Assembly (NCBI RefSeq): GCF_048264025.1 | Contig: NZ_JBLXDN010000003.1 | Coordinates: 124,001 to 188,000 of the forward strand | Length of the DNA: 64,000 bases | Direction: 5' to 3' | DNA from: Nitrincola sp048264025 | Lineage (GTDB): Bacteria > Pseudomonadota > Gammaproteobacteria > Pseudomonadales > Balneatricaceae | Part shown: positions 34,090 to 43,165 of the stretch, in pieces | Position numbering within the stretch: position 1 is the first letter of the stretch | Layout: every line of letters starts with the position of its first letter | Notes under the pieces: model-generated | Seen by the model: only the letters and a program-made list of their open reading frames with translations | Told to the model about the DNA's origin: nothing | The model's database searches: none | Program-made: the position numbers and the translations under genes

Positions 34090-34975
34090 TAAACTGACTG
34101 CAGGTGCGCGTTTTCGCAAAGCACTGGCTGAAAACCAACCGCTGCAGATTGTTGGTACTATCAATGCCTATCATGCAATGATGGCAACGCGTGTAGGTCA
34201 TCAGGCTATCTACTTGTCTGGTGGTGGTGTTGCCAATGCCTCTTACGGCCTGCCTGACTTGGGCATGACTTCTATGAATGATGTATTGGAAGATGTGCGC
34301 CGCATTACCAGTGCCGTTGAAACCCCCTTGCTGGTCGACATAGATACAGGTTGGGGTGGTGCATTCAACATGGCCCGTACAGTTAAAGAGATGATTAAAG
34401 CCGGCGCGGCGGCCGTACATCTGGAAGATCAGGTGGCGCAAAAGCGTTGTGGCCATCGTCCGAATAAAGAAATTGTTTCTCTGGCTGAAATGGTAGATCG
34501 CGTTAAAGCGGCTGTGGATGCGCGTACCGACGATGATTTCTTTATCATTGCCCGTACCGATGCCTTCCAAATGGAAGGGCTGGAGCCGGCGGTTGAGCGT
34601 GCTCAGGCCTGTCTGGAAGCGGGTGCTGACGGTATTTTTGCCGAAGCCGTGCACACCCTGGAAGATTATAAAGCCTTTGCTCAGGGTATTAACGGTGCAC
34701 ACTTGTTGGCCAATATCACTGAGTTTGGTGCAACGCCGCTGTTTAACAAACAGGAACTGGCCGAAAACGGTGCCTCTATGGTGCTTTACCCCTTGTCAGC
34801 TTTCCGCGCAGCCAACCAGGCCGCATTGAATGTATTCCAGCATCTGCTGGATGATGGCGATCAAAAAGCGGTTGTCGACACCATGCAGACGCGTATGGAC
34901 CTGTACGATTTTCTTAACTATCACGATTTTGAACAGAAGCTTGATCAGTTGTTTGCCCAGGGCAAAAACAAGTAA
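34082..34975 (+). CDS. prpB: Methylisocitrate lyase PrpB
   Basis: PrpB splits 2-methylisocitrate into pyruvate and succinate, the last step of propionate breakdown by the methylcitrate cycle. The 297-residue protein is an isocitrate-lyase-superfamily barrel with the active-site motif QKRCGH (catalytic Cys), VDIDTGWGGAFNMART for metal binding and IIARTDAF. The length matches PrpB (about 295). The ATG lies inside the last codons of gntR with AGGGGAAAA upstream. Confidence 0.96.
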   Translation: MANKLTAGARFRKALAENQPLQIVGTINAYHAMMATRVGHQAIYLSGGGVANASYGLPDLGMTSMNDVLEDVRRITSAVETPLLVDIDTGWGGAFNMARTVKEMIKAGAAAVHLEDQVAQKRCGHRPNKEIVSLAEMVDRVKAAVDARTDDDFFIIARTDAFQMEGLEPAVERAQACLEAGADGIFAEAVHTLEDYKAFAQGINGAHLLANITEFGATPLFNKQELAENGASMVLYPLSAFRAANQAALNVFQHLLDDGDQKAVVDTMQTRMDLYDFLNYHDFEQKLDQLFAQGKNK

Positions 34976-35001
34976 GCCGATTCAAACGAGGAGATATTCA
35001 A

Positions 35002-36132
35002 ATGGCTGAAGCTAAAAAGCTCTCTGGTGCTGGTCTGCGTGGCCAGTCTGCAGGCACAACCGCTCTATGTACCGTGGGTCAATCTGGATCAGGTCTGACC
35101 TACCGCGGTTATGATATTCATGAGCTGGCAGAAAAATCCACCTTTGAAGAAGTGGCCTACCTGTTGCTCAAAGGCAAACTGCCAAATCAGGCTGAGCTGG
35201 ATGCGTATATCGCTAAGCTGAAAACCTTACGTGCGCTGCCGGATGCACTGAAAGTTGTACTGGAACAGATCCCCAAAGATGCACATCCGATGGATGTCAT
35301 GCGTACCGGCTGTTCCATGCTGGGTAACCTGGAAACCGAAGCCAGCTTTGACGAGCAGCAGGATGCGACTGATCGCTTACTGGCACTGTTTCCATCGATT
35401 ATCTGCTACTGGTATCGCTTTACTCACGATGGTGTACGTATTGATACAGTGACAGATGATAACTCTGTCGGTGGTCATTTTCTGCATTTGCTGCGCGATG
35501 AGAAACCCAGTGAGCTGCATGCACGGGTCATGAACGTGTCGCTGATTCTTTATGCGGAGCATGAGTTTAATGCCTCGACCTTTACTGCACGTGTCTGTGC
35601 ATCCACTTTGTCTGATCTGCACAGCTGCATTACTGGTGCTATAGGTTCCCTGCGCGGTCCGTTGCACGGTGGTGCCAATGAAGCGGCAATGGCTATGATC
35701 GAAGACTGGACCTCACCTGAGCAAGCCGAAGCTGAAGTCATGGGCATGCTGGCGCGTAAAGATAAAATTATGGGCTTCGGTCATGCAGTCTACAGTACCT
35801 CCGATCCACGTAATGCTCTTATTAAGCAGTGGTCTGAAAAACTGTCTAAAGATGTCGGTGATACGGTGTTGTTCCCGGTATCTGAGCGTGTTGAAGCGGT
35901 GATGTGGCGCGAGAAGAAACTCTTCTGTAATGCGGACTTCTTCCATGCCAGTGCTTACCATTTTATGGGTATCCCGACTAAGCTGTTTACTCCGATCTTT
36001 GTCTGCTCACGCCTGACAGGTTGGGCTGCACATGTGTTCGAACAGCGTGCTAACAACCGTATTATTCGTCCAAGTGCTGACTATAACGGCCCTGAGCCAC
36101 GTCCGGTTACACCGATTGAAGAACGCGACTGA
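35002..36132 (+). CDS. prpC: 2-methylcitrate synthase PrpC
   Basis: PrpC condenses propionyl-CoA with oxaloacetate to 2-methylcitrate. The 376-residue citrate-synthase-family protein has the catalytic histidines in GSLRGPLHGGANEAAM and MGFGHAVYSTSDPR and the catalytic Asp region near NADFFHASAYHFMG. The short length and SGAGLRGQSAG start are typical of PrpC rather than the longer TCA citrate synthase. GAGGAG precedes the start, 26 bases after prpB. Confidence 0.95.
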   Translation: MAEAKKLSGAGLRGQSAGTTALCTVGQSGSGLTYRGYDIHELAEKSTFEEVAYLLLKGKLPNQAELDAYIAKLKTLRALPDALKVVLEQIPKDAHPMDVMRTGCSMLGNLETEASFDEQQDATDRLLALFPSIICYWYRFTHDGVRIDTVTDDNSVGGHFLHLLRDEKPSELHARVMNVSLILYAEHEFNASTFTARVCASTLSDLHSCITGAIGSLRGPLHGGANEAAMAMIEDWTSPEQAEAEVMGMLARKDKIMGFGHAVYSTSDPRNALIKQWSEKLSKDVGDTVLFPVSERVEAVMWREKKLFCNADFFHASAYHFMGIPTKLFTPIFVCSRLTGWAAHVFEQRANNRIIRPSADYNGPEPRPVTPIEERD

Positions 36133-36142
36133 TCGCTGAGCG

Positions 36143-36166
36143 GGAGTGGCTGTTAACGGCCACTCC
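36143..36166 (+). other. Hairpin between prpC and acnD
   Basis: GGAGTGGC (36143-36150) and GCCACTCC (36159-36166) form a perfect eight-base stem with an eight-base loop in the only sizeable gap (78 bases) of the operon. No T-run follows, so it may adjust mRNA stability or the level of acnD-prpF relative to prpBC. Confidence 0.55.
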
Positions 36167-36210
36167 TCCGATTATGTTGTTGAATTACCTGATACTAGAG
36201 AGCCCCTGCA

Positions 36211-38796
36211 ATGAATACAGACTACCGTAAGCCTTTGGCGGGCACTCAACTGGACTACTTCGACACCCGTGCGGCGGTCGATGCCATCCAGCCGGGTGCT
36301 TATGAAAAACTTCCCTATACCTCACGCGTATTAGCCGAACAGCTGGTACGGCGTTGTGAACCTGACGCCCTGACTGACTCGCTGACACAGTTAATCGAGC
36401 GTAAACAGGAACTTGATTTTCCCTGGTATCCTGCTCGCGTAGTCTGCCACGACATTTTGGGTCAGACGGCGCTGGTGGATCTGGCCGGTTTACGTGACGC
36501 CATCGCCGAGAAGGGCGGTGATCCTGCCAAAGTGAATCCCGTGGTGCCCACACAGCTGATCGTTGACCATTCGCTGGCTGTAGAATGCGGCGGTTTTGAT
36601 CCGGATGCTTTTGAAAAGAACCGTGCCATCGAAGACCGTCGTAACGAAGACCGTTTTCATTTCATTGAATGGACCAAAACCGCTTTTAAGAATGTTGATG
36701 TGATTCCGGCCGGTAACGGCATCATGCACCAGATCAACCTGGAGAAGATGTCACCGGTGATTCAAGCGCGTGACGGTGTCGCTTTCCCGGACACCTGTGT
36801 GGGTACCGATTCGCATACCCCTCACGTCGATGCCCTGGGCGTTATAGCCGTCGGTGTCGGTGGTCTGGAAGCTGAAACCGTCATGCTGGGCCTGCCCTCC
36901 ATGATGCGTCTGCCGGATATTGTCGGTGTCGAGCTGGTGGGTAAACGCCAGCCAGGTATCACTGCGACAGACATCGTTTTGGCAATGACCGAATTTTTGC
37001 GTAAAGAGCGTGTTGTGGGTGCCTATCTGGAGTTCTTTGGTGAAGGTGCATCCAGCCTCACCATCGGTGATCGTGCGACCATTTCCAACATGACACCGGA
37101 GTACGGTGCTTCTGCAGCGATGTTTTATATCGACGAGCAGACTATCGATTACCTCAAGCTAACGGGTCGTGAGCCTGAGCAGGTTGAGCTGGTAGAAAAC
37201 TACGCCAAACTGACCGGTCTCTGGGCGGATAGCCTGACAACGGCTGAGTATGAACGCGTACTGAAATTTGACCTGTCCAGCGTGGTACGCACCATGGCCG
37301 GACCATCCAATCCACATGCACGTGTTTCCACCAGCGATCTGGCCGCCAAAGGGATTGCCGGTAAGTGGGAAGAAGTTGAAGGTGAAATGCCAGATGGCGC
37401 GGTGATCATTGCCGCCATTACCAGCTGTACCAATACCTCCAACCCACGTAACGTGGTGGCCGCTGGTCTGTTGGCGAAAAAAGCCAATGAACTGGGTCTG
37501 ATTCGTAAGCCCTGGGTGAAGTCTTCCTTTGCACCGGGTTCCAAGGTCGCCAAGCTCTATCTGGAAGAAGCCGGTCTGCTGACTGAGCTGGAAAAACTTG
37601 GCTTTGGTATCGTCGCCTATGCCTGCACTACCTGTAACGGTATGTCGGGTGCCCTGGATCCTAAGATCCAGCAGGAAATCATTGACCGTGACCTCTATGC
37701 CACGGCCGTGCTATCCGGTAACCGTAACTTTGACGGTCGTATTCACCCTTATGCCAAGCAGGCATTCCTGGCTTCACCGCCGCTGGTAGTGGCTTACGCG
37801 ATTGCCGGTACCATTCGTTTTGATATTGAAAAGGATGTGCTGGGTACCGACAAAAACGGTAACCCGGTCACCCTGAAAGATATCTGGCCGTCTGATGAAG
37901 AGATCGATGCACTGGTGAAAACCAGCGTCAAGCCAGAGCAGTTCAAGCAGATTTACATCCCGATGTTTGATCTGGATCGTGGCGAAGAAGCCAAGAGCCC
38001 ACTGTATGACTGGCGCCCCATGTCGACCTACATACGTCGCCCACCTTACTGGGAAGGCGCTTTGGCCGGTGAACGTACGATGAAGGGCATGCGTCCGCTG
38101 GCTGTACTGCCGGATAACATCACTACGGATCACCTGTCACCCTCCAATGCCATCATGATGGACAGTGCCGCGGGTGAATACCTGCACAAAATGGGTGTGC
38201 CGGAAGAAGACTTCAACTCTTACGCTACCCACCGTGGTGACCACCTGACTGCTCAGCGTGCCACCTTTGCCAATCCAAAGCTGATTAATGAAATGGCTGT
38301 TGTGGACGGACAGGTCAAGCAGGGTTCACTGGCGCGTGTTGAGCCGGAAGGCAAGGTCATGCGCATGTGGGAAGCCATTGAGACCTATATGGAGCGCAAA
38401 CAGCCACTGATTATTGTCGCTGGCGCTGATTATGGTCAGGGTTCTTCACGTGACTGGGCCGCCAAAGGTGTACGTCTGGCCGGTGTTGAAGTGATTGCGG
38501 CGGAAGGCTTTGAGCGTATCCACCGTACCAACCTGATCGGCATGGGTGTTTTACCGCTGCAGTTTGAAGAAGGTACCACCCGCAAGACGTTGAACATCGA
38601 CGGTACCGAAACCTATGATGTTGAAGGCGAGCTCAAAGCACGTGGCACCATGACGCTGGTTATCAACCGTAAGAACGGTGAGCAGGTTAAAGTGCCGATG
38701 ATCTGCCGTCTGGATACAGAAGCTGAAGTTGGGGTTTATCAGGCGGGTGGCGTATTACAGCGTTTCGCCCAGGACTTCCTGGAAGGCGGTGTTTAA
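36211..38796 (+). CDS. acnD: Fe/S-dependent 2-methylisocitrate dehydratase AcnD
   Basis: AcnD dehydrates 2-methylcitrate to a 2-methylaconitate isomer that PrpF then converts to the form hydrated by an aconitase; together they replace PrpD. The 861-residue aconitase-family protein has the cluster cysteines in TSCTNTSNPRN and ACTTCNGMSG, and the C-terminal swivel GSSRDWAAKG. Its position between prpC and prpF separates it from the TCA enzyme AcnA, which it resembles. The gene ends one base before prpF. Confidence 0.94.
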   Translation: MNTDYRKPLAGTQLDYFDTRAAVDAIQPGAYEKLPYTSRVLAEQLVRRCEPDALTDSLTQLIERKQELDFPWYPARVVCHDILGQTALVDLAGLRDAIAEKGGDPAKVNPVVPTQLIVDHSLAVECGGFDPDAFEKNRAIEDRRNEDRFHFIEWTKTAFKNVDVIPAGNGIMHQINLEKMSPVIQARDGVAFPDTCVGTDSHTPHVDALGVIAVGVGGLEAETVMLGLPSMMRLPDIVGVELVGKRQPGITATDIVLAMTEFLRKERVVGAYLEFFGEGASSLTIGDRATISNMTPEYGASAAMFYIDEQTIDYLKLTGREPEQVELVENYAKLTGLWADSLTTAEYERVLKFDLSSVVRTMAGPSNPHARVSTSDLAAKGIAGKWEEVEGEMPDGAVIIAAITSCTNTSNPRNVVAAGLLAKKANELGLIRKPWVKSSFAPGSKVAKLYLEEAGLLTELEKLGFGIVAYACTTCNGMSGALDPKIQQEIIDRDLYATAVLSGNRNFDGRIHPYAKQAFLASPPLVVAYAIAGTIRFDIEKDVLGTDKNGNPVTLKDIWPSDEEIDALVKTSVKPEQFKQIYIPMFDLDRGEEAKSPLYDWRPMSTYIRRPPYWEGALAGERTMKGMRPLAVLPDNITTDHLSPSNAIMMDSAAGEYLHKMGVPEEDFNSYATHRGDHLTAQRATFANPKLINEMAVVDGQVKQGSLARVEPEGKVMRMWEAIETYMERKQPLIIVAGADYGQGSSRDWAAKGVRLAGVEVIAAEGFERIHRTNLIGMGVLPLQFEEGTTRKTLNIDGTETYDVEGELKARGTMTLVINRKNGEQVKVPMICRLDTEAEVGVYQAGGVLQRFAQDFLEGGV

Positions 38797-38797
38797 T

Positions 38798-39976
38798 ATG
38801 TCCAGTGTTGCACAAATGAAAATCCCCGCCACCTACATGCGTGGCGGCACCTCCAAGGGGGTGTTTTTCAGCCTGACGGAACTGCCTGATGCGGCGCAGG
38901 TTCCCGGTGAAGCCCGCGATAGCATGCTGTTGCGGGTAATCGGTAGCCCTGATCCTTATGGTCAGCAGATCGATGGTATGGGAGGGGCGACCTCCAGTAC
39001 CTCTAAAACCGTCATTCTGTCTAAAAGCGAACAGCCTGATCATGATGTCGATTACCTGTTCGGTCAGGTTGCCATCAATAAGGCTTTTGTCGATTGGTCT
39101 GGCAACTGCGGTAATCTCACGGCGGCTGTCGGTGCTTTTGCCATCAGCAAGGGGCTGGTTGATCCGGCCCGTATACCTGAAAATGGCATTTGCACTGTAC
39201 GCATCTGGCAGAAAAACATCGGCAAGACCATTATTGCCCATGTGCCGATTACCCAGGGTGAGGTACAGGAAACCGGTGACTTCGAGCTGGATGGGGTGAC
39301 TTTTCCAGCCGCTGAGGTCGTGATCGAGTTTATGGATCCTGCTGATGGTGAAGGCTCCATGTTTCCTACGGGAAACCTGATCGATGAGCTGGAGGTGCCG
39401 GGTATCGGTACCTTTAAAGCGACCATGATCAATGCCGGTATTCCGACTATTTTTGTCAATGCGGCGGATATCGGATATCAGGGTACAGAGTTGCAGAAAG
39501 ACATTAACGCGGATGCCGATGCACTGGCACGCTTTGAAACCATGCGTGCCTATGGTGCATTGAAGATGGGATTGATTAAGGATGTGTCCGAAGCGGCTGC
39601 ACGTCAGCACACGCCGAAGATTGCCTTTGTGGCTCCGGCAACAGACTACCAGGCCTCCAGTGGTAAACAGATTGCTGCCAGTGACATAGATGTCTGTGTA
39701 AGAGCACTGTCGATGGGCAAGCTGCACCATGCGATGATGGGTACGGCTTCAGTGGCCATAGCTACAGCCGCGGCTGTAACCGGTACGTTGGTGAACCTGG
39801 CGGCAGGCGGCTGTGAACGTGACGCCGTGACCTTTGGTCACCCATCCGGTACGTTACGTGTTGGTGCAGCGGCTTCGTTGGTCGACGGTGAATGGACTGC
39901 AACCAAAGCGGTGATGAGCCGCAGTGCGCGTGTCTTGATGGAAGGTTGGGTAAGAATTCCCGGCGATACCTTCTAA
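38798..39976 (+). CDS. prpF: 2-methylaconitate cis-trans isomerase PrpF
   Basis: PrpF isomerises the 2-methylaconitate released by AcnD. The 392-residue protein starts MSSVAQMKIPATYMRGGTSK, the diagnostic RGGTSKG motif with the active-site lysine, and has DGMGGATSSTSKT and SGNCGNLTAAVG typical of the diaminopimelate-epimerase-like PrpF fold. The ATG at 38798 follows the acnD stop by one base. No prpD follows; the operon ends in a double terminator. Confidence 0.94.
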   Translation: MSSVAQMKIPATYMRGGTSKGVFFSLTELPDAAQVPGEARDSMLLRVIGSPDPYGQQIDGMGGATSSTSKTVILSKSEQPDHDVDYLFGQVAINKAFVDWSGNCGNLTAAVGAFAISKGLVDPARIPENGICTVRIWQKNIGKTIIAHVPITQGEVQETGDFELDGVTFPAAEVVIEFMDPADGEGSMFPTGNLIDELEVPGIGTFKATMINAGIPTIFVNAADIGYQGTELQKDINADADALARFETMRAYGALKMGLIKDVSEAAARQHTPKIAFVAPATDYQASSGKQIAASDIDVCVRALSMGKLHHAMMGTASVAIATAAAVTGTLVNLAAGGCERDAVTFGHPSGTLRVGAAASLVDGEWTATKAVMSRSARVLMEGWVRIPGDTF

Positions 39977-39977
39977 A

Positions 39978-40085
39978 CTAAGGTTTTTGTACCTTAGATT
40001 TGTTGTGCCCCTGAGTGAGAATCCACGAGAACCCTTCAGGCTCCCGTGGTTTTTTGAGCCCGATTCTATATCGGGCTTATTTTTT
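39978..40085 (+). terminator. Tandem terminators of the prp operon
   Basis: Three hairpins follow prpF: CTAAGG/CCTTAG (39978-39997), CCACG/CGTGG with extra internal pairs (40023-40049) followed by six T, and AGCCCGAT/ATCGGGCT (40057-40077) followed by TATTTTTT. The last two are classical intrinsic terminators. The third overlaps the stop codon of the convergent gene at 40077. Confidence 0.82.
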
Positions 40086-40277
40086 CATACCACAGGTATT
40101 GATGCCAAACAGACTATAAGCAGGGCAACGTCCAGCCAGTCCGGTAATCAGTGGCACTATGCCGATCCAGGTCCAGGGTGTTCCCATGCCCATTACAGCC
40201 AGTACCAGCAGTAAGATACCTACAGCAATTCGTACAATCTTATCGATGCTGCCTACATTCACTTTCAAGTCCATCAT
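40077..40277 (-). CDS. DUF2892 small membrane protein
   Basis: The 66-residue protein begins MMDLKVNVGSIDKIVRIAVG and has two hydrophobic helices (about 15-30 and 35-48), then the cysteine motif GRCPAYSLFGINTCGMKK. This is the DUF2892 pattern, also seen as the C-terminal membrane part of the rhodanese YgaP and often near sulfur or redox genes. Its role is unknown. GGAGATA precedes the start. It is divergent from fpr across a very AT-rich 234-base region. Confidence 0.88.
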   Translation of the reverse strand: MMDLKVNVGSIDKIVRIAVGILLLVLAVMGMGTPWTWIGIVPLITGLAGRCPAYSLFGINTCGMKK

Positions 40278-40511
40278 TATCTCCTTGAGCCAGGGTTGTT
40301 CGGAGTCTATACGTCTGTTTACTGTATATTAGACTATGCTAAATATAAATGATTCCGTGTTATTATTCGGGCAATTGGTTTGCTGATTTGAGTGGAAGTG
40401 TATTTATATTTCTTTTTATTATAAAAAAAGTATAAATAATTCTTTTATATTATATGTCTAGGCACGTTACACTGCTGTCATAGTTAATTTGTATCTGACA
40501 GGAAGCAGAGA

Positions 40512-41282
40512 ATGTCTAATCTTCAGAAAGAAACAGTGCTGGAAGTGCAGCACTGGAATGAGAAATTGTTCAGTTTTAAAACCACACGTGATCATGGCTT
40601 TCGCTTCAAAAATGGCCATTTCACTATGATAGGCCTGGAAGTCGAAGGTAAGCCGTTATTGCGTGCTTACAGTATTGCCAGTGCTAACTATGAAGAAAAT
40701 CTTGAGTTTTTCAGTATCAAGGTGCCGGATGGTCCACTGACTTCACGGTTACAGCAGATACAGCCTGGTGATCAGATTTATATCAGTCGCAAACCCACAG
40801 GTACCTTGCTGACCGACTTCTTGTTACCGGGTAAGCATTTGTACCTGCTGTCGACCGGTACAGGCCTGGCGCCGTTTATGAGCATCATTAAAGACCCGGA
40901 CGTTTATGAGCAGTACGATAAAGTGATTCTGGTGCACGGTGTGCGCTATGTATCGGAATTGGCGTATCAGTCCGAAATTCAGGAACAACTGCCTGCCAAT
41001 GAGTTTTTTGGCGATATGATCAGTGAGCGTCTGTTGTATTACCCAACAGTAACGCGTGAGCCTTATGTAAACCAGGGACGCATTACTAATCTGATGCTGG
41101 ATGGCACCCTGTTCAGGGACTTGGGATTACCCCAACCCAATCTGGATGATGATCGCTTTATGATTTGTGGCAGTCCCGAGATGCTTAAAGATCTTACTCA
41201 GGTGCTGGATAACTGGGGCTTTAGTGAAACCCGTAAGGGTGTGCATGGACAGTATGTCATTGAGCGTGCATTTGTAGATTAA
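40512..41282 (+). CDS. fpr: Ferredoxin-NADP(+) reductase Fpr
   Basis: Fpr moves electrons between NADPH and ferredoxin or flavodoxin and is important in oxidative stress and Fe-S work. The 256-residue protein has the FAD motif RAYSIAS, the NADP-binding GTGLAPFMS and the bacterial C-terminus YVIERAFVD. AGGAAG lies before the ATG. The upstream region (40278-40511) is very AT-rich and contains several TATAAT-like runs; I could not single out one promoter. A strong terminator follows. Confidence 0.95.
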   Translation: MSNLQKETVLEVQHWNEKLFSFKTTRDHGFRFKNGHFTMIGLEVEGKPLLRAYSIASANYEENLEFFSIKVPDGPLTSRLQQIQPGDQIYISRKPTGTLLTDFLLPGKHLYLLSTGTGLAPFMSIIKDPDVYEQYDKVILVHGVRYVSELAYQSEIQEQLPANEFFGDMISERLLYYPTVTREPYVNQGRITNLMLDGTLFRDLGLPQPNLDDDRFMICGSPEMLKDLTQVLDNWGFSETRKGVHGQYVIERAFVD

Positions 41283-41300
41283 TCGATGTGGCTGCAATAA

Positions 41301-41330
41301 AAAACGGCAGCTTTTAGACTGCCGTTTTTA
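41301..41330. terminator. Bidirectional terminator between fpr and proS
   Basis: AAAACGGCAG (41301-41310) and CTGCCGTTTT (41319-41328) form a ten-base stem with flanking A and T tracts, so it can stop transcription from fpr on the plus strand and from proS on the minus strand. Confidence 0.85.
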
Positions 41331-41344
41331 TCTACGTGATGTAT

Positions 41345-41382
41345 CTGCGCCGCGGTCGCATGAATGCGAAAGCACGGCGCAG
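41345..41382. other. Nested hairpin downstream of proS
   Basis: An outer stem CTGCGCCG/CGGCGCAG (41345-41352, 41375-41382) encloses an inner perfect stem TCGCAT/ATGCGA (41356-41361, 41364-41369). It lies between the bidirectional terminator and the proS stop codon and is transcribed as the 3' end of the proS mRNA. The role is unknown. Confidence 0.6.
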
Positions 41383-41410
41383 GTTGCTAGCTCTTGGTTT
41401 TAACCAGAGT

Positions 41411-43126
41411 TCAGCTCAGTTGCTGCTGCAGAAACTGCAGGGCATCATCCGCCGAAATGTCGCGTGATTCGGCATCACGGCGATGCTTATATTCCAGCGT
41501 GCCAGCATTCAATCCACGCTCTGAAATAACCAGACGATGGGGAATACCGATCAGTTCCATATCCGCAAATTTGACCCCTGGACGCTCCTTGCGGTCATCC
41601 AGAAATACGTCAATGCCAATAGACGTCAGGGCGGTGTAAAGTGCATCGGATTTTTCGCGTACCAGCTCTGACTTGTCATAGTTCAAAGGCACCAGGGCAA
41701 CACTGAAAGGCGCCAATGCTTCTGGCCAGATAATGCCGTTGCTATCGTGGTTCTGTTCAATGGACGCAGCGACAACACGGGTTACACCGATACCGTAGCA
41801 ACCCATTTCCATCACCACGGCCTTGCCATTTTCATCGAGGACGGTGGCATTCATGGCAGTAGAGTAGCTGTTACCCAACTGGAATACATGGCCCACTTCA
41901 ATACCGCGTTTGATCTCCAGTGATCCCTGGCCACAGGGGCTCGGATCGCCGGCCACCACGTTACGGATATCTGCAACCTGAGGTGTGGGCAGATCGCGCT
42001 CCCAGTTAAGACCGAAGTAGTGTTTGTCTTCGATGTTGGCACCGGCACCAAAGTCAGCCATCACGGCAACCGTGCGGTCGATGATGCAGGGAATGGTTAG
42101 ATTAATCGGGCCTAATGAGCCAGGGCCTGCACCGATTACCGCACGAATTTCCTCTTCGGTTGCCATACGCAGCGGACTGGCGACCTCTGGCAGTTTTTCG
42201 ACCTTGATTTCGTTCAGCTCATGGTCACCGCGAATCAGCAGAGCGATAAAGTCCGCTTCACATTCATCACTAGCAGCGACAATCAGGGTTTTGATGGTCT
42301 TTTCGATAGGAAGATTAAAGCCTTCCACCAAGGCCGCAATGGTTTTGGTGTCAGGGGTATCCACCAGACGCATGGCCTCAGTCGGAGCTGGACGAGGAGA
42401 TGCTGGCGCGAGGGCCTCGGCTTTTTCGATATTAGCCGCATAACTGCCGGTATCGGAAAAGGCGATATCGTCTTCGCCTGAATCGGCTAATACATGGAAT
42501 TCATGCGATGAGTTACCACCAATCGAGCCGTTATCCGCCAGAACCGGGCGGTAGTTCAGCCCCAGTCGATCAAAAATACGGCTGTAGGCGTTGTACATTA
42601 TTTCATAGGTTTGCTGCAGTGATTCACGATTGGTATGGAAAGAGTAAGCATCTTTCATGATGAACTCACGTGAACGCATCACGCCGAAGCGTGGACGTAT
42701 CTCATCGCGAAACTTGGTCTGAATTTGATAGAAGTTGGCAGGTAGCTGTTTGTAACTGCGTATTTCGCGACGAATAAAATCGGTGATGACCTCTTCGTGG
42801 GTCGGGCCTACACAGAAATTACGACCATGACGGTCCTGAATGCGCAGCAACTCAGGTCCATATTTTTCCCAGCGTCCGGATTCCTGCCAGAGCTCGGCGG
42901 GTTGTACAGCGGGCATCAGCACTTCCAACGCACCAGCGGCATCCATCTCTTCTCTAACGATGCGTTCTACTTTACGCAGCGTTCGTAACCCTAAAGGTAG
43001 CCAGGTGTACAAACCAGACGCCAGTTTGCGGATCATACCGGCCCGCAGCATCAGTTGGTGGCTGATTACTTCAGCATCAGAAGGGGTTTCTTTCAGGGTG
43101 GAGATTAAGTATTGACTGGCGCGCAT
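41411..43126 (-). CDS. proS: Prolyl-tRNA synthetase ProS
   Basis: ProS charges tRNA-Pro. The 571-residue class II synthetase has motif 1/2 features (RAGMIRKLASGLYTWLPLG, RFGVMRSREFIMKDAYSF), the bacterial insertion editing domain in the middle (about 225-385, with IEKTIKTLIVA and AVMADFGAGANIEDKHYFG) that removes mischarged alanine, and motif 3 MGCYGIGVTRVVAA. The length matches E. coli ProS (572). It is 39 bases downstream of the DUF523 gene on the same strand. Confidence 0.97.
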   Translation of the reverse strand: MRASQYLISTLKETPSDAEVISHQLMLRAGMIRKLASGLYTWLPLGLRTLRKVERIVREEMDAAGALEVLMPAVQPAELWQESGRWEKYGPELLRIQDRHGRNFCVGPTHEEVITDFIRREIRSYKQLPANFYQIQTKFRDEIRPRFGVMRSREFIMKDAYSFHTNRESLQQTYEIMYNAYSRIFDRLGLNYRPVLADNGSIGGNSSHEFHVLADSGEDDIAFSDTGSYAANIEKAEALAPASPRPAPTEAMRLVDTPDTKTIAALVEGFNLPIEKTIKTLIVAASDECEADFIALLIRGDHELNEIKVEKLPEVASPLRMATEEEIRAVIGAGPGSLGPINLTIPCIIDRTVAVMADFGAGANIEDKHYFGLNWERDLPTPQVADIRNVVAGDPSPCGQGSLEIKRGIEVGHVFQLGNSYSTAMNATVLDENGKAVVMEMGCYGIGVTRVVAASIEQNHDSNGIIWPEALAPFSVALVPLNYDKSELVREKSDALYTALTSIGIDVFLDDRKERPGVKFADMELIGIPHRLVISERGLNAGTLEYKHRRDAESRDISADDALQFLQQQLS

Positions 43127-43165
43127 AGGGGAGCTGTTCCGTAGTTGACGAAAATAGCCCCCATT

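Noticed and set aside
34067..34702. 211-codon open frame antisense to prpB
   Set aside because: prpB has all catalytic motifs here; the opposite frame is a codon-bias shadow.
34872..34880. TTGTCGACA inside prpB as a third PrpR operator
   Set aside because: It lacks the last base of the ten-base core, lies in coding sequence where it reads Val-Val-Asp-Thr, and has no promoter beside it.
38687..39730. 347-codon open frame on the minus strand opposite prpF
   Set aside because: It is the shadow of prpF, whose PrpF motifs are unmistakable; the antisense product has no known features.
40278..40511. Possible small RNA or riboswitch in the AT-rich fpr upstream region
   Set aside because: Many TATAAT-like runs but no stable stem and no terminator; simply a promoter region as far as I can see.
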